In this document: positions 15,856 through 22,673 of the stretch, in pieces
Layout of the letters: each line of letters starts with the position of its first letter
Position numbering within the stretch: position 1 is the first letter of the stretch
From: Gryllotalpicola daejeonensis
GTDB lineage: Bacteria > Actinomycetota > Actinomycetes > Actinomycetales > Microbacteriaceae
Direction: 5' to 3'
NCBI RefSeq assembly: GCF_039538145.1
Contig: NZ_BAABBV010000001.1
Location: 1,922,001 to 1,986,000 of the forward strand
Length of the DNA stretch: 64,000 nucleotides
Notes under the pieces: generated by a model
Databases searched by the model: none
Told to the model about the DNA's origin: nothing
What the model saw: only the letters and a program-made list of their open reading frames with translations
Position numbers and translations under genes: made by a program

Positions 15856-17424
15856 CTAGTCGACCGCGGGCTGCGGGGCCGCGTGCGCCCCCGCCGGCGC
15901 CTGCGCCTCGGCAGTCGCTGCTTCGCCCGCTCCCCCGCGCAGGTGGTTCGGCTTCACGAAGAAGATCGCGCAGACCGCACCGATCAAGATCACGGATGCC
16001 GGCAGGATCAGCGTCTCGCTCATCGCGTTGGTGAACGCGTCGCGCAGGAATGCGGGCAGCTGAGTCGAGTTCGATGAGATCAGGCTGCCGCCCGTCGTCT
16101 TGCTGCCCGGGGGCAGCGCCTTCTGGATCTCGGTCGAGATGCGGTTCGTCATGAGCGCCGCGAGCGCCGCCGAGCCGATCACGGCACCGACCTGCCGGGT
16201 CGTGTTGAAGACGCCGGAGCCGGCGCCCGCCGCGCGCGGCGGCAGGTTGCGGTTCGCGGTGGTCGCGATGGGGCCCCACATGAAGGCCGAACCGATACCC
16301 ATCACAGCGGCCGGGATGAGCAGCAGCGGCCACGAGATCGTCGGCGAGATCATCACCGAGAAGAGCCAGATCGCACCGCCGGTGAGGATGACGCCGGGCA
16401 CCACGAGCAGGCGCGGGTGCACGCGGTCGGTGAGCCGGCCCGCGATCGGAGCCAGCACGATCGAGAAAATCGCAGTCGGCGCCGTCATGAGCGCGGACTC
16501 GGTCGGGGTGAAGCCGCGCACCGCCTGGAAGAAGTAGACCAGCGGGATGAACATCGCGGTGATCGAGAAGCCGACGGTCGAGATCGCGGCGTTCGACAGC
16601 GAGAAGTTCCGGTCTTTGAACAGGCCGAGCGGAAGCAGCGGCTCCTTCTTGTTGATCGCCTGCCATACGACGAACAGCACGATGAACACGACACCGCCGA
16701 TGACCGACGCCCACACCCAGCCGTTCCAGTTGTAGGTGTTGGATTCCTGCAGGCCGAACACCAGGAAGAAGAGGCCGACCGCCGACAGGAACACGCCGAG
16801 CCAGTCGAAGGTGTGGCTGTGCGTCTCGAGCTTCGGCACGAGGATCGCCGCCATGACGAACCCGATCACGCCGATCGGCACGTTGACGAAGAAGATCCAC
16901 TCCCACCCGAGTCCGTCGACGAGAACGCCGCCGAGGATCGGGCCGACGAGGGTTGCGAAGCCGGCCGTCGCACCCCAGAGCGCCATCGCCGTGCCGCGCT
17001 TCTCGGGGGCGAAGGTGCGCGTGATGACCGCCATCGTCTGCGGCGTCATCAGGCTGGCGCCCAGGCCCTGCACCGCGCGAGCGATGATCAGGTTCGAGAT
17101 GCCACTGCCGGGCAGGTTGTCTGAGAGACCGCACCACAGCGAGGCGAGCGTGAAGACCACGAGCCCCGTCAAGTAGATGTTCTTCGGGCCGAAGCGGTCG
17201 CCCAGGCGCCCCGTGACGAGCAGCGGAACGGCGTAGGTCAGCAGGTAGGCGCTGGTGACCCAGATGACGTTGTCCGTCGTCGTCTTGAGCCCCTCCTGGA
17301 TGGCGGGGTTGGCGACCGACACGATGGTCGTGTCGATCAGGATCATGAAGAAGCCGATGACCAGGGCCCAGAGCGCTGGCCAGGGTCGGACCTCTTTCGG
17401 GTGGGTCGGGTGAGTCGTCGTCAT
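15856..17424 (-). CDS. DHA2-family MFS efflux transporter (EmrB/QacA type)
   Basis: 522 residues with about 14 hydrophobic helices. The first helix carries the family motif GFFMILIDTTIVSVANPAI with the membrane-embedded acidic residue. GRLGDRFGPKNIYLTGL is MFS motif A and GLGASLMTPQTMAVI is motif C-like. Known relatives export drugs and amphipathic compounds. The start is ATG 17424, three bases after the stop of the PadR regulator, so it is the second gene of a padR-transporter operon, the usual layout for a repressor and its target pump. Confidence 0.88.
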   Translation of the reverse strand: MTTTHPTHPKEVRPWPALWALVIGFFMILIDTTIVSVANPAIQEGLKTTTDNVIWVTSAYLLTYAVPLLVTGRLGDRFGPKNIYLTGLVVFTLASLWCGLSDNLPGSGISNLIIARAVQGLGASLMTPQTMAVITRTFAPEKRGTAMALWGATAGFATLVGPILGGVLVDGLGWEWIFFVNVPIGVIGFVMAAILVPKLETHSHTFDWLGVFLSAVGLFFLVFGLQESNTYNWNGWVWASVIGGVVFIVLFVVWQAINKKEPLLPLGLFKDRNFSLSNAAISTVGFSITAMFIPLVYFFQAVRGFTPTESALMTAPTAIFSIVLAPIAGRLTDRVHPRLLVVPGVILTGGAIWLFSVMISPTISWPLLLIPAAVMGIGSAFMWGPIATTANRNLPPRAAGAGSGVFNTTRQVGAVIGSAALAALMTNRISTEIQKALPPGSKTTGGSLISSNSTQLPAFLRDAFTNAMSETLILPASVILIGAVCAIFFVKPNHLRGGAGEAATAEAQAPAGAHAAPQPAVD

Positions 17425-17427
17425 CGC

Positions 17428-18039
17428 TCAGTCGTCTTTCTGCTTGGAGGTCGTGTGCGGCCCAGGCCGCGAGGAAGCTTTCGTCTCGTCCCAGTCGAGG
17501 GACCCCGACTGGATCTCGCCCGTGATGCGCTCGAGCCAGGCGCGCTCGGCGTCGTACTGCGAACGCAGGTAGTCGACGTCGAGCCAGTACTTGCGCGGCA
17601 GCTCCATGCGGTGCAGGTGCTTGAGCTCTTCGGCGATGTAGTCACGGCGGGCGTCGAGCTGCTGCAGGCGCCGCTGCAGCAGGTTGAGTACCAGCTCGCG
17701 CGGCAGGTGGTGCACCTGCGAGATCGCCACGGGGAAGATCGGGAACTCGTACTCAGGCGCCTCGATGACCGAGGCGATCCGCTCGGTGAGCGCCAGGTGC
17801 CCCCGCTCGGTGATCTCGTAGGTCGTCCGCTCCGGCCGGTTCCCCTCGCGGTCCGTTCCGGTCGCCGTGACGAAGCCCAGCTCTTCGAGCTTGTTGACGG
17901 TGTGGTAGAGCGAGCCCGGGCGCACCTTGACGATCCGGTCTTCTGACCGCTGGATCAGCGTCTGGTACATCTCGTACGGGTGCATGGGGTGCTCACTCAG
18001 CAGCGCCAGCGCGGCCATCGCCAACGGTGTCATCACCAT
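17428..18039 (-). CDS. PadR-family transcriptional regulator
   Basis: 203 residues. The N-terminal winged helix is the PadR domain (MTPLAMAALALLSEHPMHPYEMYQTLIQR, with GSLYHTVNKLEELGFV as recognition helix and YEITERGH as wing). The C-terminal half is a Vir_act_alpha_C-like helical dimerisation region rich in charged residues. Family members repress pumps and detoxification genes and release DNA on ligand binding. It sits directly upstream of a DHA2 pump and downstream of a strong promoter with a palindrome inside, which suggests autoregulation of the operon. ATG 18039 is the first plausible start. Confidence 0.88.
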   Translation of the reverse strand: MVMTPLAMAALALLSEHPMHPYEMYQTLIQRSEDRIVKVRPGSLYHTVNKLEELGFVTATGTDREGNRPERTTYEITERGHLALTERIASVIEAPEYEFPIFPVAISQVHHLPRELVLNLLQRRLQQLDARRDYIAEELKHLHRMELPRKYWLDVDYLRSQYDAERAWLERITGEIQSGSLDWDETKASSRPGPHTTSKQKDD

Positions 18040-18119
18040 GCATCACCCCATTTCCACACGTGCTGAAAACGCTATTCAGAGCCTCCGACATCGAGGCATC
18101 CGTCGCTTGATCCGCATCG

Positions 18120-18148
18120 AGTATTCCGCGTGGAATATTTCGTGTCAA
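18120..18148 (-). promoter_or_regulatory. Strong promoter with embedded operator for padR and DHA2 transporter
   Basis: On the minus strand the -35 is TTGACA (18143-18148), the spacer is 17 bases and the -10 is AATACT (18120-18125). The perfect palindrome TATTCC-GCGT-GGAATA at 18122-18137 overlaps the -10 and spacer, an ideal repressor position. The 5' untranslated region would be about 75 bases. Confidence 0.65.
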
Positions 18149-18224
18149 CTAATAGCCGGTGAACGAAGGCCGGGCGGGCGGATGCCTCAGCCTGCGGCAT
18201 CCGAAACGGTCAGGCATCCCCCGG

Positions 18225-18230
18225 TAGAAT
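18225..18230 (+). promoter_or_regulatory. -10 box of purSQ
   Basis: TAGAAT in the context CCGGTAGAATCG lies 40 bases before the purS start; a ribosome site (GGAG) lies close to the GTG. Confidence 0.45.
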
Positions 18231-18270
18231 CGCGACTGCACCTCGCACACCGCACCGGACGGAGAACCAC

Positions 18271-18546
18271 GTGCCCACGATCGTCGTCGAAGTCATGCCG
18301 AAGGCTGAGCTGCTCGACCCCCAGGGCAAGGCGATCGCCGGCGCCCTCGCCCGCACCGGCCGCGGCGAGTTCGGCGTGCGCCAGGGCAAGCGCTTCGAGC
18401 TGACCGTCGAGGGCGAGGTCACGGCCGAGCTGCTCGACCGCGTTCGCGCCATCGCGGCGGACATCCTCTCGAACTCCGTCATCGAAGACGTCGTCGGCGT
18501 GCACGTCGCGCAGCCCGCGCCCGCCGCTCAGGGCGCGGAGGTCTGA
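18271..18546 (+). CDS. purS: FGAM synthase subunit PurS
   Basis: 91 residues, the usual size for PurS. It is the small scaffold subunit that links PurQ and PurL in the FGAM synthetase complex. The N-terminal strand TIVVEVMPKAELLDPQGKAI and RQGKRFELTVEG are the family core; the C-terminal VIEDVVGVHV completes the fold. GTG 18271 follows GGAG. The purQ start lies two bases after the stop. Confidence 0.95.
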   Translation: MPTIVVEVMPKAELLDPQGKAIAGALARTGRGEFGVRQGKRFELTVEGEVTAELLDRVRAIAADILSNSVIEDVVGVHVAQPAPAAQGAEV

Positions 18547-18548
18547 GC

Positions 18549-19247
18549 ATGGCCCGGATCGGCGTCGTCACCTTCCCCGGCTCGCTCGACGAGCGCGACG
18601 CGCAGCGCGCGATCCGCCTCGCGGGTGCGGAGCCCGTCGCCCTCTGGCACGGCGATCACGACCTGCAGGGCGTCGACGCGATCGTGCTGCCCGGCGGCTT
18701 CTCGTACGGCGACTACCTGCGCTGTGGCGCGATCGCCGCGCAGTCGCCCCTGATGACCGAGGTCGTCGCGGCCGCGAATGCCGGCACTCCGGTGCTCGGC
18801 ATCTGCAACGGCTTCCAGATGCTCGTCGAGGCGCACCTGCTGCCCGGCGGCCTCATCGCGAACGACCACGGCGCGTTCATCCGCCGCGACCAGGCGCTCA
18901 TCGTCGAGAACCCCGACACCGCGTGGACGAACGAGTTCGCCAAGGGTGAAGAGATCGTGATCCCGCTGAAGAACGGCGAGGGCGGCTACATCGCGGATGC
19001 CGCAACGCTCGAGCGCCTTGAGGGCGAAGGCCGCGTCGTGTTCCGCTATCAGGGCGTGAACCCCAACGGCTCACTCAACGACATCGCCGGCATCACCAAC
19101 GAGCGCGGCAACGTGGTCGGCCTCATGCCGCACCCCGAGCACGCGGTCGAGCCGGGCTTCGGCCCCGACACCCGTGTGCGCATGCGCTCAGGCGTCGATG
19201 GACTCAGATTTTTCACAAGCGCGCTCCGCGCGCTTCAGGCGGTTTAG
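18549..19247 (+). CDS. purQ: FGAM synthase glutaminase subunit PurQ
   Basis: 232 residues of the class I glutamine amidotransferase fold. It supplies ammonia to PurL. The nucleophile is in VLGICNGFQML, the His/Glu pair in LMPHPEHAVEP, and the substrate region is LPGGFSYGDYLRCGAIAA. It is translationally adjacent to purS. Its last codons (FFTSALRALQAV and the stop) lie in a block that is tandemly repeated just downstream. PurL is separated by 5.3 kb, unusual since the three form one enzyme. Confidence 0.96.
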   Translation: MARIGVVTFPGSLDERDAQRAIRLAGAEPVALWHGDHDLQGVDAIVLPGGFSYGDYLRCGAIAAQSPLMTEVVAAANAGTPVLGICNGFQMLVEAHLLPGGLIANDHGAFIRRDQALIVENPDTAWTNEFAKGEEIVIPLKNGEGGYIADAATLERLEGEGRVVFRYQGVNPNGSLNDIAGITNERGNVVGLMPHPEHAVEPGFGPDTRVRMRSGVDGLRFFTSALRALQAV

Positions 19248-19340
19248 CCCCGGCCCTCACAAGCGCGCTCCGCGCGCTTCAGGCGGTTTAGCCCCGGCAG
19301 CTCTTCACGAGCGCCGTGCGCGCTCTTCAGGCGGTGTAGC
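19214..19340. repeat. Tandem triplication of the purQ 3' end with hairpins
   Basis: Three units begin at 19214, 19258 and 19306 (periods 44 and 48). The first includes the last purQ codons and stop. Units 1 and 2 are near identical and contain AAGCGCGC-TCC-GCGCGCTT, an 8-bp hairpin. Unit 3 is degenerate. The repeated stem-loops may serve as transcript terminator or 3'-end protection. Confidence 0.75.
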
Positions 19341-19348
19341 GGTCGGTC

Positions 19349-19354
19349 TAGCCT
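19349..19354 (+). promoter_or_regulatory. -10 box of the DapA-like gene, probable leaderless
   Basis: TAGCCT ends 6 bases before ATG 19361. Confidence 0.4.
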
Positions 19355-19360
19355 GGCGGC

Positions 19361-20248
19361 ATGACTGTGCCGTCTCGCTTCCAGCTGTACGCCGCCCCGG
19401 TCACCGTCTTCGACGGCGAGGGCGAACTCGATCTGGATGCCACGCGCAGCCTGCTCGGCTGGTTGCAGGAGACCGGCGTCGACGGCGTCTTTACGCCCGG
19501 AACGACGGGCGAGTTCACGGCACTCGACGATGACGAGCGTCTCGCCGTGATCGAGGCCGCGCTCGAGGTCTTCGGCGCGGAATCCGTCATCGCGCACATC
19601 GGCGCTGCGACTACGCGGCAGACGGTGCGACTCGCGCAGGCGGCGACGCGCGCCGGTGCGACGCGGCTGGCGGCGATCACGCCGTACTACTTCCCGGCGG
19701 GCGAGCAGGCACTGAGTGAGCATGTGAAGCGGGTGACGGATGCCTCGAGTGAGGCTTCCCACTACCTGTACATCTTCCCCGCCCGCGCCGGCACAACGGT
19801 TGCGCCGGAGGGGCTCGGGCGCCTCGCCGAACTGCCCGGTGTCGTCGGCGCGAAGGTGTCCGGGCTGTCGTTCGCCGAGAACGAGGCCTACCGCGAGGCC
19901 GTGGCCGCCGACTTCGAGCTGTTCTCGGGCAACGACCTGGACCTCGTGAGGCTTGCCGAGGCGGGATTCGCCGGCGTCGTCTCGGGCGTCTCGAACGTGT
20001 TCCCCGAGCTGTTCGTCAAGGCGACCCGGGCGGTGCTCGCGGGTGACGACGCAAGTGGGCTGCAGCCGCGCATCGACGCAGCCGTCGCGGCGACGGGCGT
20101 GGCCGACATCGGCGTGCTGAAGGCCGGCCTCACCCGGCGCGGGCTCGCGGCGGGCATCCCCCGCATCGCCATCGACCCGCCCACCGACGAACGGCTCGCC
20201 GCGCTCGACGACGCGCTGCGCGAGGGCCCGGCCCGCCACAGCCGCTGA
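19361..20248 (+). CDS. DapA/NanA-family Schiff-base aldolase or lyase
   Basis: 295 residues of the (beta/alpha)8 dihydrodipicolinate synthase family. TPGTTGEFTALDDDERLAV is the family signature 1, ITPYYF carries the tyrosine, and the Schiff-base lysine is in GAKVSG near residue 165. Family members include DHDPS, N-acetylneuraminate lyase and 2-keto-3-deoxy sugar aldolases. The lack of lysine-pathway neighbours and the placement between purQ and map argue against housekeeping dapA; a sugar-acid aldolase is as likely. It ends just before a family B hairpin. Confidence 0.83.
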   Translation: MTVPSRFQLYAAPVTVFDGEGELDLDATRSLLGWLQETGVDGVFTPGTTGEFTALDDDERLAVIEAALEVFGAESVIAHIGAATTRQTVRLAQAATRAGATRLAAITPYYFPAGEQALSEHVKRVTDASSEASHYLYIFPARAGTTVAPEGLGRLAELPGVVGAKVSGLSFAENEAYREAVAADFELFSGNDLDLVRLAEAGFAGVVSGVSNVFPELFVKATRAVLAGDDASGLQPRIDAAVAATGVADIGVLKAGLTRRGLAAGIPRIAIDPPTDERLAALDDALREGPARHSR

Positions 20249-20253
20249 GGCGC

Positions 20254-20320
20254 TTGCGCCACCGGCTTCCGCTGTGCGCTGCTCGGATCCGAGTGGCGCA
20301 CAGCGGATCCTGGTGGCGCA
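20254..20320. repeat. Long hairpin repeat, family B, copy 2 (between convergent genes)
   Basis: TTGCGCCACCGGCTTCCGCT pairs with the right arm ending in GGTGGCGCA, around a perfect inner CTCGGATCCGAG. It is about 80% identical to the element at 13314-13381 and again lies between convergent genes (the DapA-like gene and map). Confidence 0.75.
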
Positions 20321-20329
20321 CCCGTAGGG

Positions 20330-21094
20330 CTACGCGGTGAGGACGATCGGCCCGTCGTCCGTGATCGCGATCGTGTGCTCGCTGTGAGCGGTGCGGGCGC
20401 CGGTGGCGCTGCGCAGCGTCCAGCCGTCGTCGTCGGTGACGAGCGTGGCGGTGTCGGCCATGATCCACGGCTCGATCGCGATCAGCAGGCCGGGGCGCAG
20501 CCGATAGCCGCGGCCGGGGCGGCCGGTGTTGGTGATGTGTGGGTCCTGGTGCATCGTCGTGCCGACGCCGTGACCACCGAACTCGGTGTTCACCGGGTAG
20601 CCCGCACCCTCGAGCACCGTGCCCACCGCGTGCGAGATGTCGCCGATCTTCGCGTCGGCGACCGCCGCCGCGATGCCCGCGGCGAGCGCGCGCTGCGTCG
20701 TCTCGATCATGCGCACGTCGGCCGGGTCCGCCGCGTCGCCGACGATGAAGCTGATGGCCGAGTCGGTGACGATGCCCTCGAGGGATGCCGCGAAATCCAG
20801 CGTCAGCAGATCGCCGTTCCGCAGCCGGTAATCGTGCGGAAGACCGTGCAGCACCGCATCGTTCACCGAGGTGCAGATGTAGTGACCGAACGGGCCGCGC
20901 CCGAACGAGGGGGCATAGTCGACGTAGCTCGACACCGCGCCGGCATCCGTAATCGCCTGCCCGACCCACGCGTCGATCTCGAGCAGGTTCGTGCCTACCT
21001 TCGCGCGCTCGCGCATCGTGCGCAGCACGCCGCCCACGAACGCGCCGCTCACCTTCGCGCGCTCGACCTCTGACGGGCTGAAAATCTCGATCAT
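20330..21094 (-). CDS. map: Methionine aminopeptidase, type I
   Basis: 254 residues of the pita-bread M24A family. It removes N-terminal methionine from nascent proteins using two metal ions. Metal ligands are visible in LTLDFAASLEGIVTDSAIS, GGHGVGTTMHQDPHI, IEPWIM and the final SEHTIAIT. The length fits a protein without N-terminal extension. ATG 21094 is 6 bases after a -10 box (TAGAAT), so the message is probably leaderless. It is divergent from an XRE regulator that shares the promoter region. Confidence 0.95.
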   Translation of the reverse strand: MIEIFSPSEVERAKVSGAFVGGVLRTMRERAKVGTNLLEIDAWVGQAITDAGAVSSYVDYAPSFGRGPFGHYICTSVNDAVLHGLPHDYRLRNGDLLTLDFAASLEGIVTDSAISFIVGDAADPADVRMIETTQRALAAGIAAAVADAKIGDISHAVGTVLEGAGYPVNTEFGGHGVGTTMHQDPHITNTGRPGRGYRLRPGLLIAIEPWIMADTATLVTDDDGWTLRSATGARTAHSEHTIAITDDGPIVLTA

Positions 21095-21100
21095 GCGGTA

Positions 21101-21121
21101 ATTCTATACCGGTATTAGTAT
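21101..21121. promoter_or_regulatory. Shared divergent promoters of map and XRE gene with central palindrome
   Basis: The map -10 is TAGAAT on the minus strand (21101-21106) and the XRE -10 is TAGTAT (21116-21121). Both lie 6-7 bases from their start codons. ATACCGGTAT (21106-21115) lies exactly between and touches both, so one bound dimer could block both promoters. Confidence 0.55.
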
Positions 21122-21128
21122 TGGGCGC

Positions 21129-21398
21129 ATGGTCCGACTGCCGCTTTCCCCCGTCGAGCGCGAGCGCGGCCAGCGCTTGGGCGCGATGCTGCGCGCGGCC
21201 CGGGGCGATCGCTCCATGGTCGAGATCTCGCTGTCGGCGGGCATCTCGCCCGAGACGCTGCGGAAGATCGAGACCGGCCGGGTGGCGACGCCGTCGTTCG
21301 CGACGATCGCCGCGATCACGACTGCGCTCGGCCTGTCGCTCGACGAGGTCTGGGCGGCGGTCAGCGGGGGCGGCTCGGATGCCGCCGTCGCGTCGTAG
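21129..21398 (+). CDS. XRE-family small HTH regulator
   Basis: 89 residues, a single helix-turn-helix domain: RGQRLGAMLRAARGDRSMVEI, then LSAGISPETLRKIETGR (recognition helix) and PSFATIAAITTALGLSLDEVW. There is no effector domain. It is divergent from map with a palindrome between the overlapping promoters, so autoregulation and control of map is the simple model. ATG 21129 is the only reasonable start. Confidence 0.88.
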   Translation: MVRLPLSPVERERGQRLGAMLRAARGDRSMVEISLSAGISPETLRKIETGRVATPSFATIAAITTALGLSLDEVWAAVSGGGSDAAVAS

Positions 21399-21408
21399 CG
21401 AGCCCGCC

Positions 21409-21477
21409 GGTCACCGATTCGGTGCCGCGAGCCGTGAAACATCCCGTTACGCGGGCGCTTTCCCCGAATCGGTGACC
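21409..21477. repeat. Palindromic element after the XRE gene (single copy in window)
   Basis: GGTCACCGATTCGG (21409-21422) and CCGAATCGGTGACC (21464-21477) are perfect 14-base inverted repeats around a 41-base loop. It may terminate the XRE gene. Confidence 0.6.
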
Positions 21478-21481
21478 TACG

Positions 21482-21553
21482 GACACGCCGGCCGAGAGCG
21501 CGAGGGCACGCCGAGCCGAGGGCGCGAGGGCACGCCGAGCCGAGGGCGGGCGG
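21482..21553. repeat. 24-bp tandem repeat, three units
   Basis: The unit GGCACGCCGAGCCGAGGGCG plus GAG-like ends starts at 21506 and 21530; a degenerate unit precedes at 21482. It sits in the convergent gap between the XRE and HAD genes. Confidence 0.6.
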
Positions 21554-21586
21554 GCACGCGCACCGCACCCCACCACACCGCGCGGG

Positions 21587-22468
21587 CTACGCCAGCCGCA
21601 GCCTGTCGACCCAGTACCGCAGGAAGATTGCGCCGGCCTCATCGTGCACGGCCCCGTGCTCGGTGATGACGGGGTACGGCTTGTCGAGCACGCCGTCCGA
21701 CGGCCGCACGTCGACGTGCGCCGCATCGAAGCCGGCCTCGTGCAGGAAGTCCGCCATCTTGTAGTCGCTGCGCGAGTCGCCCACAGAGCGCCAGGTGCGC
21801 GGCAACTCGCCGCCGACCGCCTCGAAGTACTCGAGGGCGCGCTGAGCGCCGCGGTCCTTGTCGAGCACGACCGACTCGATGTCGGTCGAGATGATCGTCG
21901 AGTCGAGGCGGAAGGTCACGTCGCCGTTCACGTCGGGTGCGACGCGGTCGCGATGAGATACGCCGATTCCGTGGTCGACGAGCACGTCGAAGGCGTACGT
22001 GTCGAAGTGCGCCTGGGCTTTGAGATAGACGGATGCTTCGACCTCGCGGCTCTGCTCGACTGAGATCATCGCTCGCTTGGTCTCGTCGAAGAACATCGAG
22101 TCGGCGAAGCGGTTCTGGACAAGCATCCGGATGTCTGAGATCAACGATCTGGACGGGGCGACCGTCTCGTCGACGCTCACCGGCGCCATCCCGGCCGGGG
22201 TGATCGCGGCCCAGGCGCCGCCCTTCTCGAACACGCCGAACATGCGGGCGCCCGGCTTGCCGAGCGCCTCGGCCAGGCCGCGTGCGAGCAGCGGCTCAAC
22301 GACCTGCTGCTCGATGAAGGCGTCGCTGCGGCCGGTGATGAAGGCGATCGGCACGCCCGCGCCGACGAGGGTCACGAGGTCGTCGGCGATGGACGGGATG
22401 GCGATGGAGCGGGTGACGGGCGAGGCGATCGGTCCGTCGACGTCAAGGAGAAGTCCGAGATCGGGCAC
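21587..22468 (-). CDS. HAD-superfamily phosphatase
   Basis: About 293 residues. Motif I is LLLDVDGPI near the N-terminus, motif II is AFITGRSD and the late motif is SVGDSRSDYKMADFLHEAG with the acidic pair. The cap arrangement suggests the Cof/sucrose-phosphatase (HAD-IIB) branch acting on a sugar phosphate or similar small substrate. GTG 22468 is preferred since motif I then lies at residues 6-14; a TTG at 22483 is possible. Its neighbours give no pathway clue. It is divergent from the AlbA_2 gene and its operator array. Confidence 0.8.
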   Translation of the reverse strand: MPDLGLLLDVDGPIASPVTRSIAIPSIADDLVTLVGAGVPIAFITGRSDAFIEQQVVEPLLARGLAEALGKPGARMFGVFEKGGAWAAITPAGMAPVSVDETVAPSRSLISDIRMLVQNRFADSMFFDETKRAMISVEQSREVEASVYLKAQAHFDTYAFDVLVDHGIGVSHRDRVAPDVNGDVTFRLDSTIISTDIESVVLDKDRGAQRALEYFEAVGGELPRTWRSVGDSRSDYKMADFLHEAGFDAAHVDVRPSDGVLDKPYPVITEHGAVHDEAGAIFLRYWVDRLRLA

Positions 22469-22553
22469 GGTCCATTCTCGCAAGCCGCGGCTGGACGTCT
22501 TTCGACAGCCGAGCGCGTCACCGCAGTGGTGTCAGTGCTGCTCACTACAGTGC

Positions 22554-22657
22554 ACTTCAGTGATCTGCGTCACTGAAGTTCAGTGATGCCCCTTCAGTGA
22601 AGATGAGTGATCGCGATCAGTGAAGTTCACTGATGGTGATCAGTGAACTTCACTGAT
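22554..22657. promoter_or_regulatory. Array of TTCAGTGA/TCACTGAA operators upstream of the AlbA_2 gene
   Basis: Two perfect 19-base palindromes, ATCAGTGAAGTTCACTGAT (22616-22634) and ATCAGTGAACTTCACTGAT (22639-22657), start 23 bases apart, and the second ends 16 bases before the ATG. A third, CACTGAAGTTCAGTG, with inverted half-site order is at 22571-22585. Extra half sites lie at 22556 and 22593. The array is AT-richer than its surroundings and must bind a sequence-specific dimer, plausibly cooperatively. Confidence 0.8.
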
Positions 22658-22673
22658 CGAGTGAGGAACAGTG

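Noticed and set aside
14780..17137. 785-codon minus-strand frame across purC and the DHA2 gene
   Set aside because: It runs out of frame through two recognisable genes and a terminator; its sequence is low-complexity Arg/Gly-rich.
19361..20248. Housekeeping dapA (lysine pathway)
   Set aside because: The fold is right, but the motifs visible cannot separate it from sugar-acid aldolases and no lysine genes are nearby, so no symbol is given.
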